Below, in pieces: positions 9,023 through 18,168 of a stretch of DNA of 64,000 nucleotides (the first letter of the stretch is position 1; each line of letters begins with the position of its first letter). Source of the stretch: JAGVSR01 sp963825555 (lineage in GTDB: Bacteria; Pseudomonadota; Alphaproteobacteria; Rhizobiales; Hyphomicrobiaceae); contig CAWGTZ010000022.1 of the NCBI GenBank assembly GCA_963825555.1, positions 1 to 64,000 of the forward strand, in the 5' to 3' direction. The translations under genes and the position numbers were made by a program. The notes beneath the pieces were generated by a model that was not told where the DNA came from, did not search any database, and was given only the letters and a program-made list of their open reading frames with translations.

Positions 9023-9259
9023 TTATTCCGTCGGACTGCTGGGATAGAAACGAATTGGATGAGCCGTCGCGTCCGGCGTCCCCTCCAGCAAGCGCTGCAG
9101 TCCAGCCAGAGGAACAACGAGACGCCTCCCTATTCGGATGGTCGGAATCTCACCTTTGCGCGCAGCCTCGTAGGCAGCGGAACGGCCGACTCCCAAGGCT
9201 TTCCCCGCCTCTGAGATGGTACATGTCTGTCTGCCCGATAAGGACTTCGTTTCGGCTTT
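9023..9259 (-). CDS. Excisionase/AlpA-like helix-turn-helix protein, start unclear
   Basis: The frame reads TISEAGKALGVGRSAAYEAARKG, EIPTIRIGRRLVVPLAGLQRLLE. This is the MerR-like winged HTH of excisionases (DNA-binding helix around GVGRSAAYE, wing IRIGRRLVV). No ATG, GTG or TTG lies upstream in frame before a stop at 9260; the adjoining frame offers CTG-AAA-AGC. The start may therefore be non-standard or the 5' end carries an indel. It is divergent from the gene at 9336 and sits between integrase and primase, the usual place for xis in small integrative elements. Confidence 0.55.
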   Translation of the reverse strand, partial: KAETKSLSGRQTCTISEAGKALGVGRSAAYEAARKGEIPTIRIGRRLVVPLAGLQRLLEGTPDATAHPIRFYPSSPTE

Positions 9260-9335
9260 TCAGTGATTGACTGTGCTAAACCGTAGCCGCTAGTGTGTTA
9301 CGGTTCAACATAACTTATCCGTAACGCTTGGTGCC

Positions 9336-10103
9336 ATGGCGACCATCTTAAAGTTTGAGTGTAGGCCCGCCGTCGGTGGCTATCGCATGTTGCGATTTGA
9401 TGCGCGCAAGATGTCCAACCTCATGCCGAATGATGACTACGAGGTTCCGGCCCCTTCCAATGCAACAGACGACGAGCGCCTGTTGCTGCAGCGCTGGGGC
9501 GTAAAGTTTATGCAAACGATGACGCTCCAGGAGCCGGTTGAGTTCTTCCTTGAGCCCAACTCCCATGAGACGAACAGTTTTGATCTATTCGAGCGGGCAC
9601 CCGCGCTCTTCCTTACTTTTGCTGAGACGCCAGGGACGGCCCAGGACGTGAAGCAATTTGCCGATGAGTACGGTCCGCTTTTTGGGAATCCAATAGAACG
9701 GCTCAGCGAGTGGAATTCGTCCATCCGACAGATGAAAAAGGCGGTCACTGAGTGGAGGACCGCTCAGCAGAGCGGCGATTGGAAGAAGCTCTGCAAATAT
9801 ATAAATAATAACAGTCGAGCGGGTTTTGCTCCCATACAGACCCTAGGGCCTGCCGCTAGCGTCTTACTCAAGCAGGATCCTACAGGTCGCGCTCCAGCAT
9901 TAGCGATTCAGCCGGAGAACCTCCACGAGGCACTATGGATACAACTTATGTTGGCAATCGCCGGACAACATAACTTTCGAGCCTGTTCTGTTTGCGGCTC
10001 TTGGTTTCAGATCGAGGCCGGCGGGGGACGATCAGATAAAAAGTACTGCTCCGATGCATGTCGAATGCGTGCTCTTCGCACGCGAAAAATTAAAAGGCGT
10101 TGA
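9336..10103 (+). CDS. Unknown protein with C-terminal four-cysteine zinc finger (CGNR-like)
   Basis: The 255-residue soluble protein starts MATILKFECRP. Most of it matches no family I recognise. The last 40 residues carry C-S-V-C-G-S-W-F ... R-S-D-K-K-Y-C-S-D-A-C-R followed by a basic tail RTRKIKRR. This C-x2-C...C-x3-C arrangement is like the CGNR-type zinc fingers found at the end of putative DNA-binding regulators. It is divergent from the excisionase-like gene, overlaps the first possible codons of the integrase frame, and is probably element cargo or the element's regulator. Its codon use (many A/T-ending codons) is lower in GC than the core genes. Confidence 0.65.
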   Translation: MATILKFECRPAVGGYRMLRFDARKMSNLMPNDDYEVPAPSNATDDERLLLQRWGVKFMQTMTLQEPVEFFLEPNSHETNSFDLFERAPALFLTFAETPGTAQDVKQFADEYGPLFGNPIERLSEWNSSIRQMKKAVTEWRTAQQSGDWKKLCKYINNNSRAGFAPIQTLGPAASVLLKQDPTGRAPALAIQPENLHEALWIQLMLAIAGQHNFRACSVCGSWFQIEAGGGRSDKKYCSDACRMRALRTRKIKRR

Positions 10104-10152
10104 GAGCGATATCAAATTCGCACGTAACAAAGTTTTACGAGAGGAATTAGGA

Positions 10153-11304
10153 ATGAGGGGGCACATCCAAAGGCGGGGGCGCCGATCATGGCGTCTCAAA
10201 TGGGATCTCGGAACCGACGCCGTCTCAGGCGGGCGGATCACAAAACACAAAACGGTGACCGGAACGAAACGTGAGGCTGAGTCGGAACTGGCACGCATCC
10301 TCGGGTCCATTCAGTCCGGAAGCTACGTCGATCCGACGAAAATGACGGTTGGCGAACTTCTCACCAAATGGCGCGACGAAGTTGCCGCCGTTGAGGTTTC
10401 TGCAAAAACAATGGAGCGTTATGCGGAGCACGTCGACAGGCTCATCGCCGGCCTCGGATCGATCCCCCTTTCGCGTCTTCAACCGCTCGCCATCCAGTCC
10501 TTCTACAACGAACTCCGGAAGAGCGGTCACCGGCGCCGGCACGGCGGCCTATCGGAGCAGACGCTCCTGCACATTCACAAGGTGCTGACGGCCGCGCTTG
10601 CGCAGGCCGTGAGATGGCGGCTCCTCGCTTTTAATCCCGCCACCGACGTCAACCCTCCGAGGCCGGCGCGCATCGAAATGCACACCCTTAGCGCCTCTGA
10701 AATGCGTTACTTACTGGCGGCAGCTGAAGGTACGGCGCTTTTCGTCCCTACCCTCCTCTGGCTCACAACGGGCCTGCGCCGAGGCGAGCTGCTTGGTTTG
10801 ATGTGGCGCGACATCGACTTTGACCGGAGCCGCCTCACCATCGTCCGGTCGCTGGAAGAGACGAAGTCCGGCCTGCTGCTGAAGTCCCCCAAGACCGCGC
10901 GCAGCACACGCGTGCTTCCCTTGCCTACAGTCGCGATCGATCACTTGTATCGACACGAGATTGTGCAGAAGGAGCAGCGTCTATCGGCTGGTCCCTGCTA
11001 CCAAGATCAGGGCCTCGTGTTTCCAGATTCAGTCGGTCGGCTTCAGCGACCCCGCAATGTCACCAAAGCGTTCACGGCACTGGCGGCGAAGGCCAAGGTT
11101 CGGTCCGTCACGATTCATGGCCTCCGCCACACCCACATCACCGAGCTGCTGCGCGCCGGCGTCCATCCGAAAGTCGTCTCTGAACGGGCGGGACATTCGT
11201 CGGTGGCCTTCACGCTGCAGAGGTATGCCCACGCCCTCCCCGATATGCAGCAGGATGCGGCCGATCAGACGCAAAAGCTTGTCGGAAGCCTCTTGAGCAA
11301 GTAA
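10153..11304 (+). CDS. int: Tyrosine recombinase (phage-type integrase)
   Basis: The protein has 383 residues from the ATG at 10153, which follows GAGG and AGGA; upstream in-frame codons belong to the preceding gene region. It has an N-terminal arm-binding-like segment (1-60), a SAM-like core-binding domain (~63-165) and a catalytic domain with the expected pentad: Arg209 in TTGLRRGE, Lys247, His322-x2-Arg325 in HGLRH, His348 in AGHSS and nucleophile Tyr358 in RYAH. The family inserts and excises phages and islands at tRNA genes. Here the gene reads toward tRNA-Ser, 90 bases away. The sequence appears intact. Confidence 0.95.
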   Translation: MRGHIQRRGRRSWRLKWDLGTDAVSGGRITKHKTVTGTKREAESELARILGSIQSGSYVDPTKMTVGELLTKWRDEVAAVEVSAKTMERYAEHVDRLIAGLGSIPLSRLQPLAIQSFYNELRKSGHRRRHGGLSEQTLLHIHKVLTAALAQAVRWRLLAFNPATDVNPPRPARIEMHTLSASEMRYLLAAAEGTALFVPTLLWLTTGLRRGELLGLMWRDIDFDRSRLTIVRSLEETKSGLLLKSPKTARSTRVLPLPTVAIDHLYRHEIVQKEQRLSAGPCYQDQGLVFPDSVGRLQRPRNVTKAFTALAAKAKVRSVTIHGLRHTHITELLRAGVHPKVVSERAGHSSVAFTLQRYAHALPDMQQDAADQTQKLVGSLLSK

Positions 11305-11320
11305 CACGTGCCGCCCGGCT

Positions 11321-11341
11321 CGGTGCCAATCCGGTGCCAAT
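11321..11341 (+). repeat. Tandem decamer CGGTGCCAAT
   Basis: Two exact copies of CGGTGCCAAT start at 11321 and 11332, one helical turn apart, between the integrase stop and the tRNA. The position suits integrase or excisionase binding, but that is inference. Confidence 0.5.
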
Positions 11342-11394
11342 TCGGGTATTTACGGGCATGCGGTGATACAGTAAGTCATTGATATTGTTAGTGC

Positions 11395-11484
11395 GGAGGG
11401 ATGGTCGAGTGGTTTAAGGCACCGGTCTTGAAAACCGGCGTGGGCGCAAGTCCACCGTGGGTTCGAATCCCACTCCCTCCGCCA
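11395..11484 (+). tRNA. tRNA-Ser (anticodon UGA)
   Basis: The gene is 90 bases long with an encoded CCA. The acceptor stem GGAGGGA pairs with TCCCTCC, the discriminator is G, and the anticodon stem ACCGG/CCGGT encloses the loop CTTGAAA with anticodon TGA. A long variable arm (class II) and the T-loop GGTTCGAATCC are present. It reads UCN serine codons. It lies directly beside the integrase gene and is the likely attachment site, although the element lies on its 5' side. Confidence 0.97.
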
Positions 11485-11725
11485 CCTTCATCAGATCGGC
11501 GCACCCAGGCAAAACTCTCCGGCAGTCGCCGCAGCGGAGTAAAGCTTCTTGAGCGCATGGGTAGACACACCAGCGAAGGCGAAGCCTCGCCATAACTCGT
11601 TTTTAATGCCCTTTTCGTAAGACTGATAATTGCAGCGGAGCAAATGTGTGCGGCCATCGTTTCCGCCATGCCAGCCGCCACCGTTCCAATGCGGATTAGT
11701 TTTCTACATCAGTTCAGAGGCCGGC
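11485..11725. other. Spacer after the tRNA
   Basis: No gene is seen. A weak hairpin (GGCGA-AGCC-TCGCC) followed at a distance by TTTTT near 11,580-11,605 could end the tRNA transcript. Confidence 0.3.
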
Positions 11726-12987
11726 ATGGATTTGCGTCCGAGTGACAAGCTCTTGCCCTCGGGACGTCCCGTTTCAGATGGGCTCTTCGCGCTGAGCGTC
11801 GTTGGGCTGCTGACCTGCTTGCCCTTCTCCGTGGTGGGCACCCTGGCGGGGATCAATCCGTTCATCATGGTGTGGATGACGATCGCCATTTACGCGATGC
11901 CGCAGCTTTTTCATGCTTTCGCTGAACACGGGCCGAACATTCGGCGGAACTTCAACCTCGACGTGGACCAGACTGTCCTCATCAAACTCCTTGCGCTTGG
12001 CTTCATTCTCGCTCTCTTCGGGCTCCTTTTGCATTTCTGGAGTTTCTACGATCAACCTCGCTTTCTGCTGACAAAGTTCACGTTCTTCCTTTTCCTTCCC
12101 ATCATTGCGCTGGTGGCTGTGCCCTATTTCTGCACGGTCAACCGGATGCAGGGGGACAAAAAGGATGAGTATTACCACATGGGCGCGCTTCTGATCGGCC
12201 AGTGGTCAGAAATCGATTGGGCAAAGATCCGCCATTTCTGGCTGGGCTGGTTCATCAAGCTCTTCTTCTTCCCTCTTATGTTCTGGGAACTCACGCGAAC
12301 GATCGCGTCGGTTCACTCGCAGACGTTCAGCTCGCTCAACTTCGATTCGATTTCAAAGCTGGTTTACATCGCCGACGTCGTGATCGCCTCGGCGGGCTAC
12401 CTGTTCACGCTCAGGCTGTTCGGCTGGCAGATCCGTTCCGTCAACCCGTTTGTCTCGGGCTGGTTCTTCACTCTGCTTTGTTACTATCCCTTCTTCCATT
12501 TCGTCCACATCAATGGGCCTCCAATATGAGGACGGCCTCATCTGGAGCGACTGGCTGGCCAACCACCCGATCGCACTGTTGTTGTGGGGAAGCGCAATCA
12601 CCGTGCTCAAGATCTTCTGGATCTATGCAATTGCACCCTTCGGCTTACGCTTTTCCAATCTGACCAACAGGGGCATCATCACGGATGGCGCGTTTCCGTT
12701 GGACCAAACACCCGAGCTACATTTCCAAGAACCTCTTCTGGTGGCTGATCTACGTGCCGTTCATCACCAATGGCCCTTGGCACGAAGCGGTGCACAACTG
12801 CGCAATCTTGCTGGTGATGAATGCCATCTACTATTGTCGCGCAAAGACAGAGGAGCGCCATCTTTCGGAAGATCCGAAATATGTGCTCTACGCGCAATGG
12901 ATCGATGAACATGGATTGCTGGCAAGGACAAAGCGTTTTCTGCGGCGGACGCTGCCTATGCCGTATTTGAAAGGCCAGGCCAGTTAA
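11726..12987 (+). pseudogene. Isoprenylcysteine carboxyl methyltransferase-like membrane protein, two frameshifts
   Basis: The start is MDLRPSDKLLPSGRP. At least eight hydrophobic segments follow. The C-terminal part (FRWTKHPSYISKNLFWW ... TEERHLSEDPKYVLYAQW) is the signature of the ICMT/phospholipid-methyltransferase fold that binds S-adenosylmethionine in the membrane. The reading changes frame near 12,517 (GGGCC context; FVHING then LQYEDGLIW) and near 12,690 (TTTCC context; GIITDGA then FRWTKHPS). Removing one base at each place restores about 420 residues. The substrate is unknown. The next gene, an acyltransferase, lies 118 bases downstream in the same direction. Confidence 0.75.
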
Positions 12988-13105
12988 ACAAATTCGGCAG
13001 GTCGCAGGACAGGTTTACATGGAAAGCACCCACAGCCTTTACCGAGAAAGCACGATTTGCTGCGATCATGCGGACTTTGTTGAACGGGGATGATGAGGTC
13101 AGCCC

Positions 13106-15070
13106 TTGCAGGTCCAATATCGTCCAGAAATTGATGGCCTCCGTGCGATCGCCGTCGTTCCGGTCATTCTTTTTCACGCAGGGTTCGAACTCTTCGGCGG
13201 CGGTTTTGTCGGCGTGGATGTTTTCTTCGTGATCAGCGGCTACCTGATCACTTCCATAATTCTCTGCGAATTGAATGCAGGCACATTCTCCATCGTCAGC
13301 TTTTACGAGAGGCGCGCACGGCGCATTCTCCCGGCCCTCTTTCTCGTCATGGCGGCAAGCTCGCTGATGGCCTGGATCATATTCCTGCCAAATGACCTTC
13401 TGCTCTTCTCGAAAAGTCTGGTCGCCACGACATTGTTCTCTTCGAATGTTCTATTTTGGAACGAGACGGGATATTTCGACACCGCAGCAGAACTCAAGCC
13501 TCTCCTCCACACGTGGAGCCTCGCGGTGGAGGAACAGTACTACATCGTCTTTCCCCTCTTTCTGTTGACGATATGGCGCTGCGCTCGAGCCAGAACGGGG
13601 TTTGCGTTGGCGCTGATCGGTTTCGCGAGTCTCCTCGCCGCAGAATGGGGCGTTCAAAACCATCCAGAGGCTGCCTTCTTCCTTTTGCCCTTCCGCCTCT
13701 GGGAGTTGGTTCTCGGCGCCTATGTCGCCCTCCACGTCTCGAAACATCCAGTCCGCGGCAGCCATCACGTCTTTGAGTTCGCGAGCGCGGCTGGTTTGGC
13801 GCTCATCCTTTGGGGCGTCTTCGCATTCGGCAAGGCGACACCCTTTCCCGGCCTCTCTGCGCTTGTGCCGACCGTTGGTACCGCACTCATCATCGTGTTT
13901 GCGACGCGACGCACGCTCGTGGGCAGACTGCTAGGCAGCGCGCCACTCGTCGGCATCGGCCTGATCAGCTACAGCGCCTACCTTTGGCACCAGCCCCTGC
14001 TCGCATTTGCTCGATACACGAGCCTGACCGAACCTCCACTCTGGATGGTTCTTGGCATCTGCGCCTTGACATTCTGCCTCGCCTATCTGTCCTGGCGATT
14101 TGTTGAGTTGCCGTTCAGGCAGAAAACGAGCACTCCACGCCGAACACTTCTCCTGGCGGGCGCTACATGTGCTGCTGTTGCGGTTTGCTTCGGTCAGGCG
14201 GGCGTAACCAGCAAGGGCTTCGAAGCTTCATTCGTCGCGGGATTGGACGATCGTCAGAGAGCCATCTGGCGTGCCAGTTCCGTGAAACCAGCCTCGCCTG
14301 GCGACTGTCATTTCAATACCGATCGGTTTTCCGATGAACTGGAGGAAAGATTTGTCGCCTGCGCCGAGACTTACGGGCCCGGCATTGTCGTACTTGGGGA
14401 CTCGCACGGGCGCGACTTATTCAACGCTGTCTCGCTGAGTTCAGGTTACCCCTTCGTGGTGGGATCCACGCGCCCCAGATGCAGACCGCACACACCGAAG
14501 CCAGAATGCCACTACGAGGCATTTGAGACGTTCCTGTCTCAACACGCTCATTACGTCGGTAAGGTCATTTATAATCAGGCCGGCTTCTATCTGGTCGCGG
14601 ATAGAGACGGCAACCCTGGTCGCCGAGACTTCTTCAAGCGGCGGAGCATCGACCTCTACTCGCCCAATTTCGACTACATCGACAAGGTTTCTTCGTACTT
14701 GCAACGCCTGGCCAAATACGCCGACGTGATTTGGGTTGGGCCAAGGCTCGAACCTCACGTGAACGTCCAGGAACTCTGGCGGCTGGCTCTGGCATGCCGA
14801 ATGATCGACGTCCCCGTTGATCACAATATCGGCGCAACGTTCAGACAACTCGACCGAGCGATCACCGAACGGCTCCAGCACTATTCGAAGCTCACCTACG
14901 TTTCGACCCTGAAGGCGCTGTCATTTTCGCCGGCGGCGGACCTTTACGACTGCTCTGGGCCCTATTGGACTGACGGGGATCACTGGAATACGGCCGGCGA
15001 GCAACGCTTTGGACCGAAATTGATGTCATCGCTCCAGGGGCTCTGGAACCGGGCCAGCAGAACCGATTGA
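13106..15070 (+). CDS. OafA/YrhL-type acyltransferase 3 with C-terminal SGNH domain
   Basis: The 654-residue protein starts YRPEIDGLRAIAVVPVILFH, the hallmark of the acyltransferase 3 family; the His after DGLRAIAV...LFH is the catalytic candidate. About ten membrane helices follow (to ~residue 360). An extracytoplasmic SGNH hydrolase-like domain then contains VVLGDSHGRD (block I serine) and DGDHWNTAGEQ (Asp-x2-His). Such fusions O-acetylate surface polysaccharides or lipopolysaccharide. The start is the TTG at 13106; no in-frame ATG lies upstream near a ribosome-binding site. No terminator is evident after it. Confidence 0.9.
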   Translation: MQVQYRPEIDGLRAIAVVPVILFHAGFELFGGGFVGVDVFFVISGYLITSIILCELNAGTFSIVSFYERRARRILPALFLVMAASSLMAWIIFLPNDLLLFSKSLVATTLFSSNVLFWNETGYFDTAAELKPLLHTWSLAVEEQYYIVFPLFLLTIWRCARARTGFALALIGFASLLAAEWGVQNHPEAAFFLLPFRLWELVLGAYVALHVSKHPVRGSHHVFEFASAAGLALILWGVFAFGKATPFPGLSALVPTVGTALIIVFATRRTLVGRLLGSAPLVGIGLISYSAYLWHQPLLAFARYTSLTEPPLWMVLGICALTFCLAYLSWRFVELPFRQKTSTPRRTLLLAGATCAAVAVCFGQAGVTSKGFEASFVAGLDDRQRAIWRASSVKPASPGDCHFNTDRFSDELEERFVACAETYGPGIVVLGDSHGRDLFNAVSLSSGYPFVVGSTRPRCRPHTPKPECHYEAFETFLSQHAHYVGKVIYNQAGFYLVADRDGNPGRRDFFKRRSIDLYSPNFDYIDKVSSYLQRLAKYADVIWVGPRLEPHVNVQELWRLALACRMIDVPVDHNIGATFRQLDRAITERLQHYSKLTYVSTLKALSFSPAADLYDCSGPYWTDGDHWNTAGEQRFGPKLMSSLQGLWNRASRTD

Positions 15071-15200
15071 CCTCTTAGGGGAAGTACAGAGCCCGGCCCT
15101 CAGCATTGACGCCAACTTGCGCGCGATCAGCCAACGATCCTGTCTTCAATTTTGGCGGCTCACGGCCGGCCCCGGCTGGAGTACCGCCATACCCCCGGAA
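15071..15200. other. Spacer between convergent genes
   Basis: No gene is seen between the acyltransferase stop and the terminator of the convergent exported-protein gene. Confidence 0.4.
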
Positions 15201-15230
15201 AGAAAAAAGCGGGGGCCCCACGGCTCCCGC
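15201..15230 (-). terminator. Rho-independent terminator of the exported-protein gene
   Basis: On the minus strand a 9-bp stem GCGGGAGCC / GGCCCCCGC with loop GTGG is followed by TTTTTTC. It lies 34 bases after the stop at 15264. Confidence 0.85.
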
Positions 15231-15263
15231 GTTCAAATAATGCCCCCTGGCGCCGCGACTGCG

Positions 15264-15629
15264 TCAGAACTTGTGCTTCATCGTTCCGCGGATACGCAGA
15301 TCGTCGGCCGTTGGAAGATCTTCTGGATCGACAACTGCGGGCTGATTGCCGTTCGCCCCGTAAAGCAGCTCAAGGCCGAAATCCATCTTCGGCAGAACAC
15401 CAAGCTTGCCAAGACCCGGGATGCGCACTTCGGTGCCTTCCGGAACCTTCGGCGCCTCCTCGGGGGATAGTTGCATCTCCGACGGACTGGCCGGCGCGGC
15501 ATCAGGCTTTGCCGCAGGCTGGCCCGACTGGGCCGGCGGCGCGCCGATCGTCTGCTCCTGGAAGGCCAAAGCCGGAAGTGCTGCGCCCAACAGCACGACC
15601 GAAAGGCCGAGTGTAAACTTCAACTTCAT
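15264..15629 (-). CDS. Small exported protein, unknown function
   Basis: The 121-residue protein has a good signal peptide (MKLKFTLGLSVVLLGAALPALA, cleavage before FQEQ). A Pro/Ala-rich linker (residues 30-60) follows, then a compact end: EGTEVRIPGLGKLGVLPKM, DFGLELLYG, ending DLRIRGTMKHKF. The alternating C-terminus could be a short beta structure in the outer membrane, but no family is recognised. It is followed by a strong terminator and is likely monocistronic. Confidence 0.75.
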   Translation of the reverse strand: MKLKFTLGLSVVLLGAALPALAFQEQTIGAPPAQSGQPAAKPDAAPASPSEMQLSPEEAPKVPEGTEVRIPGLGKLGVLPKMDFGLELLYGANGNQPAVVDPEDLPTADDLRIRGTMKHKF

Positions 15630-16000
15630 GGTCCGACGAACCCCGCTACGGACAAATCGCTTGATTCCGGACCATGACGCCCAGAACCGGCGAAAACAAG
15701 GATCGGGCCGCGATGCTTAAGTTCGTATGAAGGAATGTCCAACCGGTGTGGTTTCCTGGCCATGTTGCATGTCCGCAACATCAAAACGTCTGTAAGCGGA
15801 ATGTAGGTTTCACAACAAGAAAAACTGTGTGCGATCAGTGCCTCGTAAGACGCGGCCGCCCGCACGGCTAAACTGAATTCGCCGATTATTGAAGCCCTCA
15901 TAACGCCAAGTGAGAGGGATCCAAATCAGCGACATACCGTCCTGGCCCATGCGGACCTGGGCGCAATGGTTGGAACCTGATCAGCGCACCGGCCTGCCAC
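15630..16000. other. Leader and spacer, no gene seen
   Basis: This 370-base stretch holds the upstream region of the exported-protein gene. Short frames on both strands show no recognisable motif. Confidence 0.35.
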
Positions 16001-16216
16001 TCAGGCTCGCTGAGATACCACATCGTGCCAAAGACCGATCCGCGTCAGAGCCCCGATCGCCAGCGGGCGGTACTCAGGCTGGTCCAATAGCTGATTGATT
16101 TGATGTATGGCCGGAAACAGCTGCCGGTTGCGGCGCAAGCGCTCAAAATACCGGGGCCATTCATCCTCGGTTGCCTGGACGAATTGTCGAGCGGCCTGAA
16201 GGCCGAACTCGGTCAT
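16001..16216 (-). CDS. Small conserved-looking hypothetical protein
   Basis: From the ATG at 16216 the frame encodes 71 residues: MTEFGLQAARQFVQATEDEW, then PRYFERLRRNRQLFPAIHQINQLL and IGALTRIGLWHDV. It is helical and basic, and has the composition of a real protein. An upstream TTG would add 17 residues without similarity to a signal sequence. Family and role are not recognised. Confidence 0.45.
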   Translation of the reverse strand: MTEFGLQAARQFVQATEDEWPRYFERLRRNRQLFPAIHQINQLLDQPEYRPLAIGALTRIGLWHDVVSQRA

Positions 16217-16414
16217 CTTGAAGCTTCCCACGCAAAAACACTCTTGGAAACTCAATCTTCTACGCAATTACACTATAGTCACGATGAGATTTCTTCAAGC
16301 GACCAACAGCGCCACGGCCAGGAACATCGGTTAAGGACAGGCAAGTCCAAAACTATCGATGCGCCGAGATGGATAAGTCAGCCAGCATGCCTCCTGCCCT
16401 GACTGACCTCAGAG

Positions 16415-16612
16415 CTAATGTTTGGCTTGCCCCAGGGACACCCCAGCTTGCTGCCCCTTCAAGGAGGCAGAGTAGCCACCGCGGTCAGAAAGCTGGGTCA
16501 GTGGTTCTCCTGGGCCACCCTGGGCAAACACGACGAAAAGCAGGATCGCCGCGAGGGGACCGAGCAACCCGGCTATCAATGCGATCAGCAGTGGGTGTTC
16601 CCACGCGAACAT
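16415..16612 (-). CDS. Possible small single-pass membrane protein
   Basis: The 65-residue frame has one strong membrane helix (LLIALIAGLLGPLAAILLFVV) and a short hydrophilic tail. There is no good ribosome-binding site. It lies between the small hypothetical gene and the porin terminator. It is plausible as a small membrane protein but not proven. Confidence 0.3.
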   Translation of the reverse strand: MFAWEHPLLIALIAGLLGPLAAILLFVVFAQGGPGEPLTQLSDRGGYSASLKGQQAGVSLGQAKH

Positions 16613-16714
16613 TGAAATTGCTCAACGAAAAAAGACGAAACAAAAGCACGAATGCGCTTTGATAAATCCCTCGCGCTACATGGGTGTGACAATCTGCAGA
16701 GGCGATGATCGGCG

Positions 16715-16744
16715 ACAAAAAAGGGGGCCGCACAAAGCGGCCCC
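16715..16744 (-). terminator. Rho-independent terminator of porin 1
   Basis: On the minus strand GGGGCCGC, loop TTTGT, GCGGCCCC is followed by CTTTTTTG, 30 bases past the porin stop. Confidence 0.88.
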
Positions 16745-16775
16745 TTAGCAGACGGGATGGAGACGTGTTGAGAAG

Positions 16776-18168
16776 TTAGAATTTGATGATGCCGCCAGCC
16801 ACGACAACGTCGAGGTCTTCCAGACCGGGGGTTGCGACGCCCATCGAGAGAATAATCCGTCTCGTAGTGACGGTAGTAGAGGTATAGCGCCATGGCTGCC
16901 GCATCGATCCCCTGCACGATACCGCCGCCGTACATCGTCAGTTCGGAGCCCAGGATCGTCGCATCTATGTTGGCACCACCTACGCCACAACCAGTATCGC
17001 ACTCAAAGTCACGGTTGTCATTTGCGCCGCCATTCATGTCATAGTACTGGCCGAACAGTGTGGTCTTACCCAGAGAGCTCCACTTCTGCTCGATGCCCGC
17101 CTCGATCGCCCAGAACGTGCTCTCCTTGTCGCCGTTCGGAATGTAGTCCTGGATCAGGTTGTCCTGGCTCCAGCCCGCACCAAACGTGGCGTAGAGGCCG
17201 CTAGGCTCATGCATGATGCTGAGCGATCCGCCGACCTGCTCGCAGTCCGTAGGCTCAGTCCGTCGTCGATCATACGACAGTTGGCGATATTGCCGTCATC
17301 TGCATCATTAATTATGCCAAAATCCTGCTGCCCGTAGGCCACTCCGAACGCCAATCTTGAAGCCACCGAACTCACCCTTGTATCGGAGACCCACATCCCA
17401 GTAGTCGAGGGTTCCATAAGCAGCGAGCACCTCGAAGCCGCCGAACTCCGGCGAGACGTACTTCACGATGTTGCCACGCTCGGGCTCGCCGGGCTGGTCG
17501 CCACTATCCCGGATCGCACGGCGCCACTGCATCTCAGAAGCAGACGAAGTAGCAGTAGCGGCCTTCTGCACCAGGCTCCATTGGTCGTACGAACGAATGA
17601 GGCCAAGCCCGTTATCCTCAACGTCGGAGAACTTGGCGACGTCCCTCGTCTGAGACAGATTGATTTCGGTGATGCCTTCCGCGGCCGGCGCCGTCTTGCC
17701 GACCCAGACCTGACCGAAGGTCTTGCTGTCCAGGTACCAGGTCGAGTGACGCACGTCCAAACCGGATTCGTCAGCCGCATCCGGATCGTCCTGCGTGAAG
17801 CGCTTCGAGTTGGCGGTACGGACGCCGATCTCGAGCAGATAGCCCGCCTTCAGGTCGTCAGAGATCTTGGCCGAGCCCTTGACGCGGAAGCGGGTGCGCG
17901 AATTGTCGTTCGTATAGACGCCGGCATTCGACTCGACGCCGTCATCCCAGAAGATGAGCGCCTCGTTGACGTGGCCTGACACCTCAAGCGAGACCTTGCG
18001 ATTGCCCTTGCGAGCCGTCGTCGCCTCCAATTCGGCAATCCGCTCTTCCAGATCCGCGCAGCAATCGCCGCCCAGATCCGCAGCCTGCGCCGAGCCGGCG
18101 CCAAAGCCCATCCCCAAACCTGCGAGCAGTGCGAACATCGCGGTGCCCGACTTCAGTCCCCTAGTCAT
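16776..18168 (-). pseudogene. Rhizobiales-type outer-membrane porin (copy 1), frameshifted
   Basis: From the ATG at 18168 (AAGGGG seven bases upstream) the protein has a signal peptide ending SAQA. A Cys-pair plus coiled coil follows (ADLGGDCCADLEERIAELEA), then beta-barrel strands (KVSLEVSGHVNEALIFWDDG; RTRFRVKGSAKIS; GKTAPAAEGITEINLS). The frame breaks near 17,345 (FKI then AFGVAYGQQDFG), near 17,250 (then CEQVGGSLSIMHEPSGLYATFG), and near 16,815 (YSLDG then VATPGLEDLDVVVAGGIIKF). The barrel ends with the terminal phenylalanine needed for outer-membrane insertion. The product would be a general diffusion porin of the PF02530 kind. Start, end and terminator are intact; only the frame is not. 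Confidence 0.85.
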
